Assembly: GCF_018863395.1 (NCBI RefSeq)
Contig: NZ_JAHKRR010000001.1
Location: 558,001-622,000 of the forward strand
DNA: 64,000 bases
Source: Sinomicrobium weinanense
GTDB taxonomy: Bacteria > Bacteroidota > Bacteroidia > Flavobacteriales > Flavobacteriaceae
Reading direction: 5' to 3'
This document shows, in pieces, positions 8,701 to 17,018 of this stretch. The position numbers and the translations under genes were made by a program. The notes beneath the pieces are model-generated. The model saw nothing but the letters and a program-made list of their open reading frames with translations, searched no databases and had not been told where the DNA came from. The number at the start of each line of letters is the position of its first letter. The stretch's first letter is position 1.

Positions 8701-9187
8701 CCAGCAGTTCAGTAATGCTCTAAATAGGGACTATTATGGAGGGATAAATAATACTATACGTTATAAAGGTTTGGAATTGTCTTTTTTGTTCCAGTTTTCG
8801 CGGCAAAATGCTCGGTATTTACCTAGTAGGATGCCCGGAATGAGGTCTAATCAACCATCTTATGTACTTGGTCGTTGGCAGCAGGAGGGGGATATGACAG
8901 ACATGCAGCGGTTTTCCGGAGGAAACCTGGGTATTAGTTATGGCAATTTTACTGAAAGTGATGCCAACATTGAGGATGCATCTTTTATCCGCTTAAAAAC
9001 TCTTTCTTTGGCCTATCGCTTTCCAGAAAAACTCCTTGGACATATCGGGGTAAAACAGGCCAAGTTATTTATACAGGGACACAATCTGTTGACCATTACT
9101 GGGTATAGTGGCCTGGATCCGGAAACAGGCATTGCTGCCGCTCCTCCCTTGCGGATGATTACCAGTGGAATACAACTTAAATTTTAA
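5792..9187 (+). CDS. SusC/RagA-type TonB-dependent outer-membrane receptor with STN domain
   Basis: This encodes 1131 residues. A signal segment lies at about 15-37. The STN (secretin/TonB short N-terminal) domain at 45-118 can signal to a FecR. A carboxypeptidase-D-regulatory-like domain follows at 140-213 (SGAPLPGVNI-like turn and SDPDGKYNI). The plug is at about 225-380 (LQGRVAGLEI, PLYVIDGIPI, ASIEVLKDADATSIYGSRGANGVILI). The rest is a 22-strand-type barrel ending in LKF. It imports oligomers through the outer membrane with energy from TonB. SusD follows 11 bases later, then two proteases, so peptides or proteins are the likely cargo, as for RagAB. The gene is AT-rich compared with the second SusC in this window. 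Confidence 0.95.
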   Translation: MKNWQTNTHFSRVEKAILFLMRAYIIAMFCTVAFGFTSEHGFPQTTVVFDADTTMTVPQVFSHIRAQTEYRFVYMNDDIRDLPPVHVKKGKTSIVKLLDKALGEYNFTYELKAPNRINISKKTPSSKDKLLQKSPQIQQLRVNGTVTGAPNGAPLPGVNIIVKGTNRGTMSDPDGKYNITVQETDILTFSFIGFKTVEESVDGRSTINIRMKEAVTALGEVEVNAGYYTVKERNRTGSIAKVTAEEIQHQPVTSPLMALQGRVAGLEITPVSGTPGIAPRIRIRGENSLRILSKTIPGVQVEGGQPLYVIDGIPINSTPVNAAVGAVENSVLGGDGLDPLSTINPENIASIEVLKDADATSIYGSRGANGVILITTKQGTGIPGTRTDLDLSMYKGLGKLSNRIELLNTQQYLDMRKEGIANDGREPFLTDYDLTFWDQTRYTDWQKMLLGGTSDITDLQGSISGGNGYTFYRLGGSFHKETMIFPGNFGYKRATGNVSVNHISDDRRLKSSISINYGVEKHNIYNGNLVGYALTLEPNAPELYDEQGELNWETFPSSGRPTWFNPLSDLEKSTTTDNRNLIANGNLSYRVFSNFNAKINLGYTELSAKTIVKRPLSSMRPDRRFNPETGSGTKPSADFINNYRRSVLIEPQLNYQKQFGKHTLDILFGVTYQENRDEMIRIEGEDYVSDAFLGSLRGAGAISIRQESYDEYKYNAIFGRIGYTYKDRYLLNLTGRRDGSSRFGPGNRFGNFGAIGAAWIFSEEPWIKKPIPVLSFGKLRGSYGTTGNDQVGNYQYLDLYRFNRQNYQNATSLSPNALFNPNYNWEKTEKLEAAIEMGFAKNQVFLEVSWFRNQSSNQLVQRALPGTTGFSSVNDNFSEATVENSGWEFLLRGNIFQSNSMQWTTSLNLSVARNKLVSFSGIENSPYATIFKVGKPLSIQRLYTWQGVNPETGEHEFLDVNKDGVINAEDQQFSNALNRDYYGGINNTIRYKGLELSFLFQFSRQNARYLPSRMPGMRSNQPSYVLGRWQQEGDMTDMQRFSGGNLGISYGNFTESDANIEDASFIRLKTLSLAYRFPEKLLGHIGVKQAKLFIQGHNLLTITGYSGLDPETGIAAAPPLRMITSGIQLKF

Positions 9188-9198
9188 CAGAAAACAGG

Positions 9199-10620
9199 AT
9201 GAAAACAAAGGTTTTATACAGGATTCAAAAAATAGGTTGTAAACCTTACCGGGTAATAGTATACCGATTACTGACCGGGGTATTTTGTTGGCTTGCCTTA
9301 CTTTCGTGTGAAAGATTACTGGAGGTAGATCCGCCGTCAACCCTAACCGCCACCGACCAGGTATTTAGTGATGATGCCACTGCGGAAACGGCGGTAAGGG
9401 GGATGTACGCGGATATGGTTTCCAATCATGTTTTTTCTGGCAACCAAAACTCTGTATTGGCTTTAGCAGGTCTCTCTTCAGATGAATTATTTCATCCTCC
9501 AGGGACAAACATTGAAGCTGTTCAGTTTCAGGAGAACATATTGCAGGCGGATAATCAACTGATCTTAAGTCTTTGGGATGACATATACCGGTCTGTATAT
9601 TCCGCTAATGTCCTTACGGAAAGGTTGGAAGCATCCACAGGACTGACGACAGATGCTAGGGAAGAATTTATAGGAGAAGCCTTGTTTGTACGGGCCTTTT
9701 GTCACTTTTACTTAGTGAACCTGTTTGGCGAAGTACCGTTGGTTACCACTACGGACTATCAGGCCAATGCTGTTATATCAAGGACAGGTATAACGGAAGT
9801 CTATGAACAAGTTGTAGAGGACTTATTGATAGCTATAGAATTTTTAGATCCTGCCTATCCTGATGATGAACGGGTAAGACCCAACCGAGGAGCTGCCATG
9901 GCATTATTGGCCAGGGTGTACCTGTATCTGGGAAACTGGACCGAAGCGGAAAAATGGACTACAGAAGTCATTAATGATAGTAATTATAGATTGGTAGAAC
10001 TCAATAGTATCACTTTATCTAACAATGAAGAAGCCATTTGGCAATTGCATTCTTCAAGCCCAACAGTTAATGCGGCAACCCAAGAGGGAAATTCTTTTAA
10101 TGTCCCCTCGTCTTTTAATGCTTTGCGGGAAGAAATGGTAGAGGCCTTTGAACCAGGTGATTTGCGAAAAATGGAATGGATTCGCCTGGATGCTTCGTCC
10201 TTTTATGCACCTTTTAAATATAAAGTAACGGGCTCCGGTACCGATCGTAGTGAGTATTCTACTATACTACGGCTGGCGGAACAATATTTAATAAGAGCTG
10301 AAGCCCGAACACAACAAAATAAATTAATAGAAGCCATTGCGGACCTAGATTCAATTCGTGGACGTGCAGGTTTACCGTTGCTTGCAGAAATCGATCCGGA
10401 AATTGGCCAATCTGAATTATTGGATGTCATTATACACGAACGACGGGTAGAACTCTTTTCGGAATGGGGACACCGTTGGCTGGACCTGAAACGTACTGGG
10501 CAGGCAGATACTGTACTAAGTCTCTTAAAATCTGAATTTACTTCAGAGGATAAACTTTATCCCATTCCACAACAGGAGCTAAATAACAATCCCAACCTGA
10601 GACAAAACGTAGGGTATTAG
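9199..10620 (+). CDS. SusD/RagB-type surface lipoprotein
   Basis: This encodes 473 residues. After an unusually long basic N-region, a hydrophobic stretch ends in the lipobox LLSC (Cys37). The family's opening CERLLEVDPPSTLT follows. Helical TPR-like segments include RAFCHFYLVNLFGEVPLV and AAMALLARVYLYLGNWTEAEKW. The C-terminal SusD signature is IHERRVELFSEWGHRWLDLKR, and the end reads LYPIPQQELNNNPNL. It caps the adjoining SusC barrel and binds substrate on the cell surface. It is somewhat shorter than many SusD proteins. The 171-base gap to the peptidase gene shows nothing recognisable, so the peptidases may be on the same transcript or have their own promoter. Confidence 0.95.
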   Translation: MKTKVLYRIQKIGCKPYRVIVYRLLTGVFCWLALLSCERLLEVDPPSTLTATDQVFSDDATAETAVRGMYADMVSNHVFSGNQNSVLALAGLSSDELFHPPGTNIEAVQFQENILQADNQLILSLWDDIYRSVYSANVLTERLEASTGLTTDAREEFIGEALFVRAFCHFYLVNLFGEVPLVTTTDYQANAVISRTGITEVYEQVVEDLLIAIEFLDPAYPDDERVRPNRGAAMALLARVYLYLGNWTEAEKWTTEVINDSNYRLVELNSITLSNNEEAIWQLHSSSPTVNAATQEGNSFNVPSSFNALREEMVEAFEPGDLRKMEWIRLDASSFYAPFKYKVTGSGTDRSEYSTILRLAEQYLIRAEARTQQNKLIEAIADLDSIRGRAGLPLLAEIDPEIGQSELLDVIIHERRVELFSEWGHRWLDLKRTGQADTVLSLLKSEFTSEDKLYPIPQQELNNNPNLRQNVGY

Positions 10621-10791
10621 TTTTGGATACAAAAAATTGCAATATTAGGAACTTTAATTCGTAAATACCGAGACTCTTTGCTTTAACTCAATCTTATCCT
10701 TCGGTGTGGCACAGGGAAAGGGGGGGATTTAAAATCACGCCACGATCTCTCGATACTAATTGGCAAAGTAACTCTAGAAACACAACACAGA

Positions 10792-13638
10792 ATGAAACAA
10801 ACATCTTTTTTCGCAATCATAGTATTTTTGCTAATTACGTCATCTTGTATAGCCCAGGAAAAAAGTATCTCAATTCCTCTGGATCCGAACGTTAGATATG
10901 GAAGGTTGGAAAATGGTTTTACCTATTATATCCGAAACATAGAACAATCCAATCGGTCAAGAGAACCGGGAAGTATTGGTATACGATTGGTTGGCCCAGG
11001 AGAACGATTTGAGGATAAGGACCAATTGGGTTTGGCACACTTGACTGAGCATATGTTGGCTAAAGATGATTTGTTCTTTGATGAGGCTTTAACAGGCTTT
11101 TATGAAGTAATTTATAGCAAAGAAATTCCTAATAATAATTCAGAATTATTTATTAATGTACTCAAAAAATTTCGTGAATATGCACAGAGTGAGCAGATGT
11201 TGACTAAACTTTGGGATACTAAAAGGGTAAATGCATTGGGAAGGGAAACTGTATTAAGAGAATGGATAGGAAAGATGGGAAGTCATGATGTCAGATTTCG
11301 GATGGAGAAAGAATATAAAGTTTTAAACAATCCTAAAGGACATAGATATAATGATTTGGAGATAATTTACGATAAACATAATAAAAATATCAAAACATTT
11401 AAGCTGGAATCGCTTGTCCGGTTTTACAAGGATTGGTATCGGCCAGATAAACAGGCACTTATTGTTGTTGGTAATTTGGGTGTTGACAGGGTTGAGCAGT
11501 ATGTTGCAGCAATATTTTCCGATATGAAAAGTCTGGATGATCCACGAGAAAAATCACTGAAAAAGTCTAGGGAACAAGTGAAAATCTCTCTTTCAGGTAG
11601 AAGTCGAGTAATTACTCTAATTGATACAACCCGGAGCGATATCGAGTTGGAAATCTATTACAAACGAGAAATAAATCAGAGGTTAGCAATCCAGGAACAG
11701 TATCGGGCGCAGCTAACCAAGCAACTATACAATACAATGATGCATCCTCGTATGGAACTTCTTAGTCAACAGTATAACACACCCATCCGGGATAGAGTTG
11801 TACATGGTATTAAAACATTATCAAATATAGGGCAGATTGATGTTAATCTGACTAGAGTTAATTTTAGAGATACTTCTTCCATCCCAGAAATACTCTGGTT
11901 GGTTATGAATGAGCTGGAGCGAATAAGGCGTTACGGATTTACCAAAAGTGAACTGACACAAGCCAAAGAAGTCGTTTTTGAGAAGGCAGTAACAAATCTG
12001 AACAGTCCGACCAGATTAATTGGACAGCTTACGAGGCATTTTACAGTTGGCGCTCCCGCCCCAAGTCCAGAATATGAACGGGAATTGATCACCGATATAA
12101 TAAGAGATATTTCGGTTGAAGAGGTTCATGTATTTGCCAGAAAGTGGTTGGAAATGCCCGATCGGGATGTGGTCATTACCGTACCAGAGGGTATTGATAC
12201 AGAAACGCTGCCAGGTGAAGTCGAAATTTCCCGTTGGATTACTAATATAAGAAACTCGGATATCAAACCCCATGAGGAACAAGATATTGAAGGGCCGAAG
12301 CAACTGCTCAGTGGTACAGAGTTGCATAATCTCTCTGATGACATTCCGTATGAGCAGACGCAGGTTGCTGAAAATGGAACAACCCAGCTCCAGTTGGCCA
12401 ACGGTGTGCGGCTTATCCTAAAACCTGTCAAAAATGGAAAGAAAGATGTTTTTTTTAAAGGGATTACTCATGTAGGCGCCATAGTCTATAAAGGCCAGGA
12501 TTATAACACCGCTATGAGGGCTGCAGATATTATCCGAAACAGCGGTGCAGGCGGCTGGGATAAATTTGAGTTGGCGAGTTATAGTAATAAAAATAGCATA
12601 AGTGTACGGCCATTAATTACTAGCGACCTAAGCAGTGTAGAAGGAGAAGCCCCTCTAAAACAACTGGAAGGTATGCTACAACTGGTTTATCTGTATATGG
12701 CAAAACCTAATAAGAACCAAGAAGCGTTCACAGATTGGGTGGCAGAGGAGAAACAGAAGTTGCAACGAAGGAATAACAACCAGGGCATACTTTTTCATAA
12801 CCTCGTGGATACGGAAATACTTGGGAAAAAGGATGTAGTGAGTCTGGAAGATATAGAACAAATCCGACTAGAACATGCCTATGAAATCTATAAAAAGATA
12901 TTTTCTAATACAACTCAGTACACATTTGCAATAGCTGGTGACTTTGAACCGGAGACGATTAAACCTCTTTTAATTAAATATCTGGGGAATTTACCGATTG
13001 ATTCCAGCAAGTTCTCCGCAAAAGTAATCAGTGAACAAAAAAACCGAGTTTCACCCTCAAAAGGAATAGCCAAAACTTTTTTTGGAGAAAAGAAAGATTA
13101 CTACGCCATTTCTGTAAATTATGTGGGAGACTATACTTATGATGTTGAAACCAATTTAAAGCTGGAGTTACTTCATAAGATATTATTTAAAACTGGAGAG
13201 AGGCGGTCGATGAAATCAGAGTTATATTACCCTGTTCGATTTAGCCTCAACTATACACATGACTATTACAGATTTCATGTATTTCCCTTAATCCAGGTTC
13301 CTGCCGATATAGAAACAGTGAAAATGATAGTACGAGAAGAGATAGCCAAACTCCGAGACCAGGTGCCAGACCCAACAGACTTCCGTGCTGCTGTATCTGA
13401 GGTAAAAGATAAATTGGGAAAGGATCTGAGGACTTATTCGACAAGTAATAGAATATGGGTAAACAGCCTGTTGGGTACACAGGATAGCAATATACTCGGG
13501 AAAATTGAACAACAGCTGTCATTGCTGAAAAAAATTACTCCCGGAGATATCATGAAGATGGCCCGGACATATCTCGGCGAAGAAAATTTGAGCACTATAG
13601 TAATGTTACCGGAAAATGAAAAACAGAACCACCCTTAA
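10792..13638 (+). CDS. M16-family (pitrilysin-like) zinc metallopeptidase, exported
   Basis: This encodes 948 residues, the size of a fused two-half M16 enzyme. A signal peptide covers about 1-21, and Cys19 in TSSC is a weak lipobox. The inverted zinc motif HLTEH gives His83, Glu86 and His87, with a plausible third ligand Glu157 in TVLREW. Further M16 features are FYKDWYRPDKQALIVVGN and the second-half ILKPVKNGKKDVFFKGI and YTFAIAGDFEPETIKPLLIKYLGNLP. M16 enzymes degrade peptides enclosed in a chamber. It lies 12 bases before the S8 protease gene and downstream of SusCD, which suggests trimming of peptides in the periplasm or at the surface. Codon use is AT-rich like its neighbours. Confidence 0.92.
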   Translation: MKQTSFFAIIVFLLITSSCIAQEKSISIPLDPNVRYGRLENGFTYYIRNIEQSNRSREPGSIGIRLVGPGERFEDKDQLGLAHLTEHMLAKDDLFFDEALTGFYEVIYSKEIPNNNSELFINVLKKFREYAQSEQMLTKLWDTKRVNALGRETVLREWIGKMGSHDVRFRMEKEYKVLNNPKGHRYNDLEIIYDKHNKNIKTFKLESLVRFYKDWYRPDKQALIVVGNLGVDRVEQYVAAIFSDMKSLDDPREKSLKKSREQVKISLSGRSRVITLIDTTRSDIELEIYYKREINQRLAIQEQYRAQLTKQLYNTMMHPRMELLSQQYNTPIRDRVVHGIKTLSNIGQIDVNLTRVNFRDTSSIPEILWLVMNELERIRRYGFTKSELTQAKEVVFEKAVTNLNSPTRLIGQLTRHFTVGAPAPSPEYERELITDIIRDISVEEVHVFARKWLEMPDRDVVITVPEGIDTETLPGEVEISRWITNIRNSDIKPHEEQDIEGPKQLLSGTELHNLSDDIPYEQTQVAENGTTQLQLANGVRLILKPVKNGKKDVFFKGITHVGAIVYKGQDYNTAMRAADIIRNSGAGGWDKFELASYSNKNSISVRPLITSDLSSVEGEAPLKQLEGMLQLVYLYMAKPNKNQEAFTDWVAEEKQKLQRRNNNQGILFHNLVDTEILGKKDVVSLEDIEQIRLEHAYEIYKKIFSNTTQYTFAIAGDFEPETIKPLLIKYLGNLPIDSSKFSAKVISEQKNRVSPSKGIAKTFFGEKKDYYAISVNYVGDYTYDVETNLKLELLHKILFKTGERRSMKSELYYPVRFSLNYTHDYYRFHVFPLIQVPADIETVKMIVREEIAKLRDQVPDPTDFRAAVSEVKDKLGKDLRTYSTSNRIWVNSLLGTQDSNILGKIEQQLSLLKKITPGDIMKMARTYLGEENLSTIVMLPENEKQNHP

Positions 13639-13650
13639 ATTATATAAACA

Positions 13651-15291
13651 ATGAAACGAACAAAACATCCAATGGTCTATATATTACGTCCGCTGTGGTT
13701 AGTTTTTATACTAATAATTTTGGAGGTGTCTCCAACAGGTGCCCAAGAGCGGGACGCTATGCCGGATAACTGGCATTTGCTTGATTTTGAGGAAGATAAT
13801 GTATACGGTATCAGTATGGAGAAAGCCTATCGGGAACTTCTAACCGGGAAGGTGCCAGATACCGTCATTGTGGCTGTTATCGATTCTGGTATCGATACTT
13901 TGCACACCGATTTAAGGGCAGTATTGTGGAAGAATAATGCAGAACAAGGAAATGATGAAGACAGCAATGGCTATATAGGGGACAGGTATGGCTGGAATTT
14001 TCTCGGAGGGAAGGATAAGAAAAATGTGGATTCTGCTCCTCCAGAATTTATAAGACAATATTTTTGGCTGCGGGGGACATACGAAGGAAAGGCGCCTGGA
14101 GATATCCCGAGAAAACAACGTAGAGAATATCAGTTATGGAAACAGATTCGGGATAAATTCAGAGGGGACTCCTTGGAATTGGTTACCTATTATCAGAAAA
14201 CTTATCAGGAGTTAGAAGAAGGAAACTTGCGCATTCAGGAAGTTTTAGACCGGCAAGAGTACACGGCTTCCAATCTTTCTACAATGGATAAATCTCAAGT
14301 AGGTGAGGGTAATCGTATGTATAGGAAATTGATGTCGCGATGGACCAAGGAGAATACAACCAACATTGAAATTCTAACTGATTGGAGAAATCGAATGGAG
14401 GAGGTAGAGCAGGAATCTCGTTTTTCTTATGCTGCCTATGCTCCCAAAGCTAATCTTCGTCAGGAAATCATAGGCGATAATTACTACAATTTTAAGGATA
14501 AATACTACGGGAACCCTTTTGTTCAGGACGGGATAGGCTCGCACGGAACGCACGTAGCGGGTATAATAGGAGCGATTCGAAATAATGAAGAAGGAATAAA
14601 TGGCATAGTTAACGCAGTTAAATTGATGATACTAAAAGCTGTTCCTGCTAAGGGAGATGAATACGACAAGGATATTGCATTGGCGATACGGTACGCGGTG
14701 GATAATGGAGCAAAAATTATAAATATGAGTTTTGCTAAAGATTTCTCCCCAGAACGAGAATGGGTGGAACAGGCTATTCGTTATGCAAAAAGAAAAGACG
14801 TGTTATTGATCAATGGAGCAGGAAATGATGGAAGAAATGTCGATACGGTCCCGAAATACCCCATTTCAAAACCTATGAATAAGAAGAAGCGCTTTTCTAA
14901 TATGATCACTGTAGGGGCAAGTGGTCCGACAGAACAAAACCTAATTACTGATTTTTCTAATTACGGGCAAAACGTTGTAGATGTTTTTGCTCCGGGATAT
15001 TATATTTATTCTACGGTTGAGAGGGGGTATAAGAAACTTAGTGGTACTAGTATGGCCTCTCCGGTAGTGACAGGAATAGCAGCTGTCCTGCGATCCTACT
15101 ACCCGAAATTGTCGGCCAGGCAGGTAAAAGAAATAATTGAGAAGTCGGTCATCCATATAGATCAACCTGTCCTAACACCAGGGTTTATTCCAGAAAAGAG
15201 GGATCATGTGATGATGGATCAGTTGTGTAAGACAGGGGGAATCGTTAATGCCTATAAAGCAATAGAACTGGCAGAATCTATTTCTAAGTAG
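13651..15291 (+). CDS. S8 (subtilisin-like) serine protease with long insert
   Basis: This encodes 546 residues with a signal peptide ending near GAQ (32). The catalytic triad is visible: Asp78 in AVIDSGID, His298 in GSHGTHVAG and Ser467 in SGTSMASP. The probable oxyanion Asn is Asn392 in NGAGNDG. Asp and His lie 220 residues apart, whereas classical subtilisins have about 30. The insert is charged and helical, rich in Lys, Glu, Tyr and Gln. Such inserts occur in some Bacteroidota S8 enzymes. There is no type IX secretion C-terminal domain and no obvious pro-domain. Placed between the M16 gene (12 bases) and the TPR gene (23 bases), it is probably the endopeptidase of this operon. Confidence 0.93.
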   Translation: MKRTKHPMVYILRPLWLVFILIILEVSPTGAQERDAMPDNWHLLDFEEDNVYGISMEKAYRELLTGKVPDTVIVAVIDSGIDTLHTDLRAVLWKNNAEQGNDEDSNGYIGDRYGWNFLGGKDKKNVDSAPPEFIRQYFWLRGTYEGKAPGDIPRKQRREYQLWKQIRDKFRGDSLELVTYYQKTYQELEEGNLRIQEVLDRQEYTASNLSTMDKSQVGEGNRMYRKLMSRWTKENTTNIEILTDWRNRMEEVEQESRFSYAAYAPKANLRQEIIGDNYYNFKDKYYGNPFVQDGIGSHGTHVAGIIGAIRNNEEGINGIVNAVKLMILKAVPAKGDEYDKDIALAIRYAVDNGAKIINMSFAKDFSPEREWVEQAIRYAKRKDVLLINGAGNDGRNVDTVPKYPISKPMNKKKRFSNMITVGASGPTEQNLITDFSNYGQNVVDVFAPGYYIYSTVERGYKKLSGTSMASPVVTGIAAVLRSYYPKLSARQVKEIIEKSVIHIDQPVLTPGFIPEKRDHVMMDQLCKTGGIVNAYKAIELAESISK

Positions 15292-15314
15292 TAACAGAAA
15301 ATATTAATATTCAA

Positions 15315-16451
15315 ATGAAAAATAATATAAAAAAAGCTCAAAGACCATATTGGTTGATAGTAGTTGTGCTGCTGAGTGGGACAAGGCTGGGTTTTGCGCA
15401 GGATAATCCGGTGAAGGATATGCTAGTAAAACTTCTAGCGTCTAATTCGACCCCTGATTGGGAGCATGTGCATTCCGAGTTTAAAAAAAAATATTCCGGT
15501 AGTACAGTAGATAGCCTGACGAGCTATACAAAAATGCAATACTTTAATGAAAAAAAGGATAGGAAAAAATATACGGCATTATTGATAGATTACGGAAAAA
15601 GTTATGGAAAAGCCTGGACAGCTGATGAGTTGAACAGTTATGCTTGGATGTTATTCAAATACGGTGATCAACCTCAGGAACTACAAACAGCATTAAAGTG
15701 GAGTAAACAATCCTTATTTGGAGAAGAAACTAAAAACAATCCGATTTTTTTGAATACTTATGCCAATATATTATATAAATTAGGAAATAAGACAAAAGCG
15801 CTTCAATATGAATGGAAAGTGTATTCTCTGTTTTCGGCTTCAAAACCTTATATGGAATCCAAAACCGGGAAAATAAAGTATGGGTTAAATAAAAAAAGAG
15901 TTATCACTACTTTGTTCAATATGGAAAAAGGAGACCCAACTTGGCCAGTTTCTAAGGAAGAAGCTGCAAAATATATCGAAACTACTAGAGATCATGCTAA
16001 ATACTGGCAAAAAGTCAAAAAAAACTGGTTACGAAGAGAATTTCCCCCTAGAACTGCCGATAGCCTATTATATCTTGCTCAATTGTATTATTATGACCAA
16101 AAGGAAAACAAGGTTGCTTATATGAAGCTATTTATAGAATATGCGGAAAAGTATGGGAATACTACTATTAGTGAAAAAAACGCAAATGCTTGGGAGGTCT
16201 TTTTGCGGAGTAAGAACTTAAATCATTTGAAAAAAGCCTTGGGGTGGAGCGTAGAAACTATAAGAGATGAAGAGGATAAGAATTTTTATGCTTACCTGAA
16301 CACCTATGCCAATTTGTTATATAAATTGGGCGATAAATCCAAGGCTATGGAATATGAAAAAAAGGCCCTGATCAACGCCCCTGAAGAACAAGGAGCTTCT
16401 TTTCATAATACATTGATTAAGATGAAAAAAAACCAAAAAACATGGGATTAA
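15315..16451 (+). CDS. Exported TPR-like protein with internal duplication
   Basis: This encodes 378 residues with a signal peptide ending near GFAQ (29). Two similar blocks are visible, at about 100-175 and 285-365. Each has a YAW/NAWEVF helix, an ALKWSKQS/ALGWSVET helix and a LNTYANxLYKLGxKxKAxxYE helix, that is, TPR-type helix pairs. The pattern resembles the helical tails of flavobacterial thioredoxin-like proteins, but no CxxC or thioredoxin domain is present. Such repeats hold partners together, so it may scaffold the upstream proteases or SusCD. It is the last gene of the run and is followed by a strong terminator. Function is unassigned. Confidence 0.7.
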   Translation: MKNNIKKAQRPYWLIVVVLLSGTRLGFAQDNPVKDMLVKLLASNSTPDWEHVHSEFKKKYSGSTVDSLTSYTKMQYFNEKKDRKKYTALLIDYGKSYGKAWTADELNSYAWMLFKYGDQPQELQTALKWSKQSLFGEETKNNPIFLNTYANILYKLGNKTKALQYEWKVYSLFSASKPYMESKTGKIKYGLNKKRVITTLFNMEKGDPTWPVSKEEAAKYIETTRDHAKYWQKVKKNWLRREFPPRTADSLLYLAQLYYYDQKENKVAYMKLFIEYAEKYGNTTISEKNANAWEVFLRSKNLNHLKKALGWSVETIRDEEDKNFYAYLNTYANLLYKLGDKSKAMEYEKKALINAPEEQGASFHNTLIKMKKNQKTWD

Positions 16452-16481
16452 TATAGATTTGAGATAGTGTCTTGTATTATG

Positions 16482-16509
16482 GAAAAGGTGTCGTTTCCGA
16501 CACCTTTTC
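16482..16509. terminator. Bidirectional terminator between convergent operons
   Basis: A perfect 12-bp stem (GAAAAGGTGTCG and its complement) closes a TTTC loop, with A-rich and T-rich flanks on the two sides. It sits between the TPR gene (+) and the DUF6520-like gene (-). Confidence 0.9.
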
Positions 16510-16527
16510 TGTTAAAATTTAAAAAGT

Positions 16528-16872
16528 CTATGGCTCGAGTAATTCATCGATTTGAACACCAGCAGGGAGACCAGTAGCATTTGCATTAGTTACTGTTGCA
16601 GAACTAGTATGGAACAAAGGATTGGAACATGCTGAGTCGAAATAAGTGTTGGACGTGGTATTTGGTCCTTGCTGTACATTATTTATCTGTACAGTACACT
16701 CAAATTGGCCGTCATTGTCGCATTGTTTGTCAAGTGCTACACATTCCTCTTCACCATTAGTAAGCAATGCTTTGACATGAATAGTTCGAAGATCCTGCAT
16801 CAAAGAAGCAAAGGCAGTACCAATTGCAAATACAAAGACAAGGCTTCCCAATATTAATTTTTTGGTTTTCAT
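16528..16872 (-). CDS. DUF6520-type small secreted Cys-containing peptide
   Basis: This encodes 114 residues. The start MKTKKLILGSLVFVFAIGTAFA is a classic signal peptide with cleavage near residue 22. The mature part of about 92 residues has four cysteines (44, 51, 59, 82), enough for two disulfides, and a Thr/Asn-rich tail. Length, leader and Cys-rich middle agree with the flavobacterial DUF6520 family, whose function is unknown. It ends just before the convergent terminator. The 146-base gap to the upstream 360-aa gene may hold its own promoter, but no perfect consensus was found. A MauE-like redox membrane protein in the same run suggests oxidative folding of this peptide. Confidence 0.75.
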   Translation of the reverse strand: MKTKKLILGSLVFVFAIGTAFASLMQDLRTIHVKALLTNGEEECVALDKQCDNDGQFECTVQINNVQQGPNTTSNTYFDSACSNPLFHTSSATVTNANATGLPAGVQIDELLEP

Positions 16873-17018
16873 GATAACGTTGTTTTAAGATTATACAATA
16901 ATGCCTACTTTGGTTTATCCAGGTGTTCAGCTTAGTCCTGGCTCTTACCGGTAAAAAAGATTTTTTATGTCGTATTATTTGTGTTTTTCAAAGAGTGTTG
17001 TTATATAGTTTATATTTT

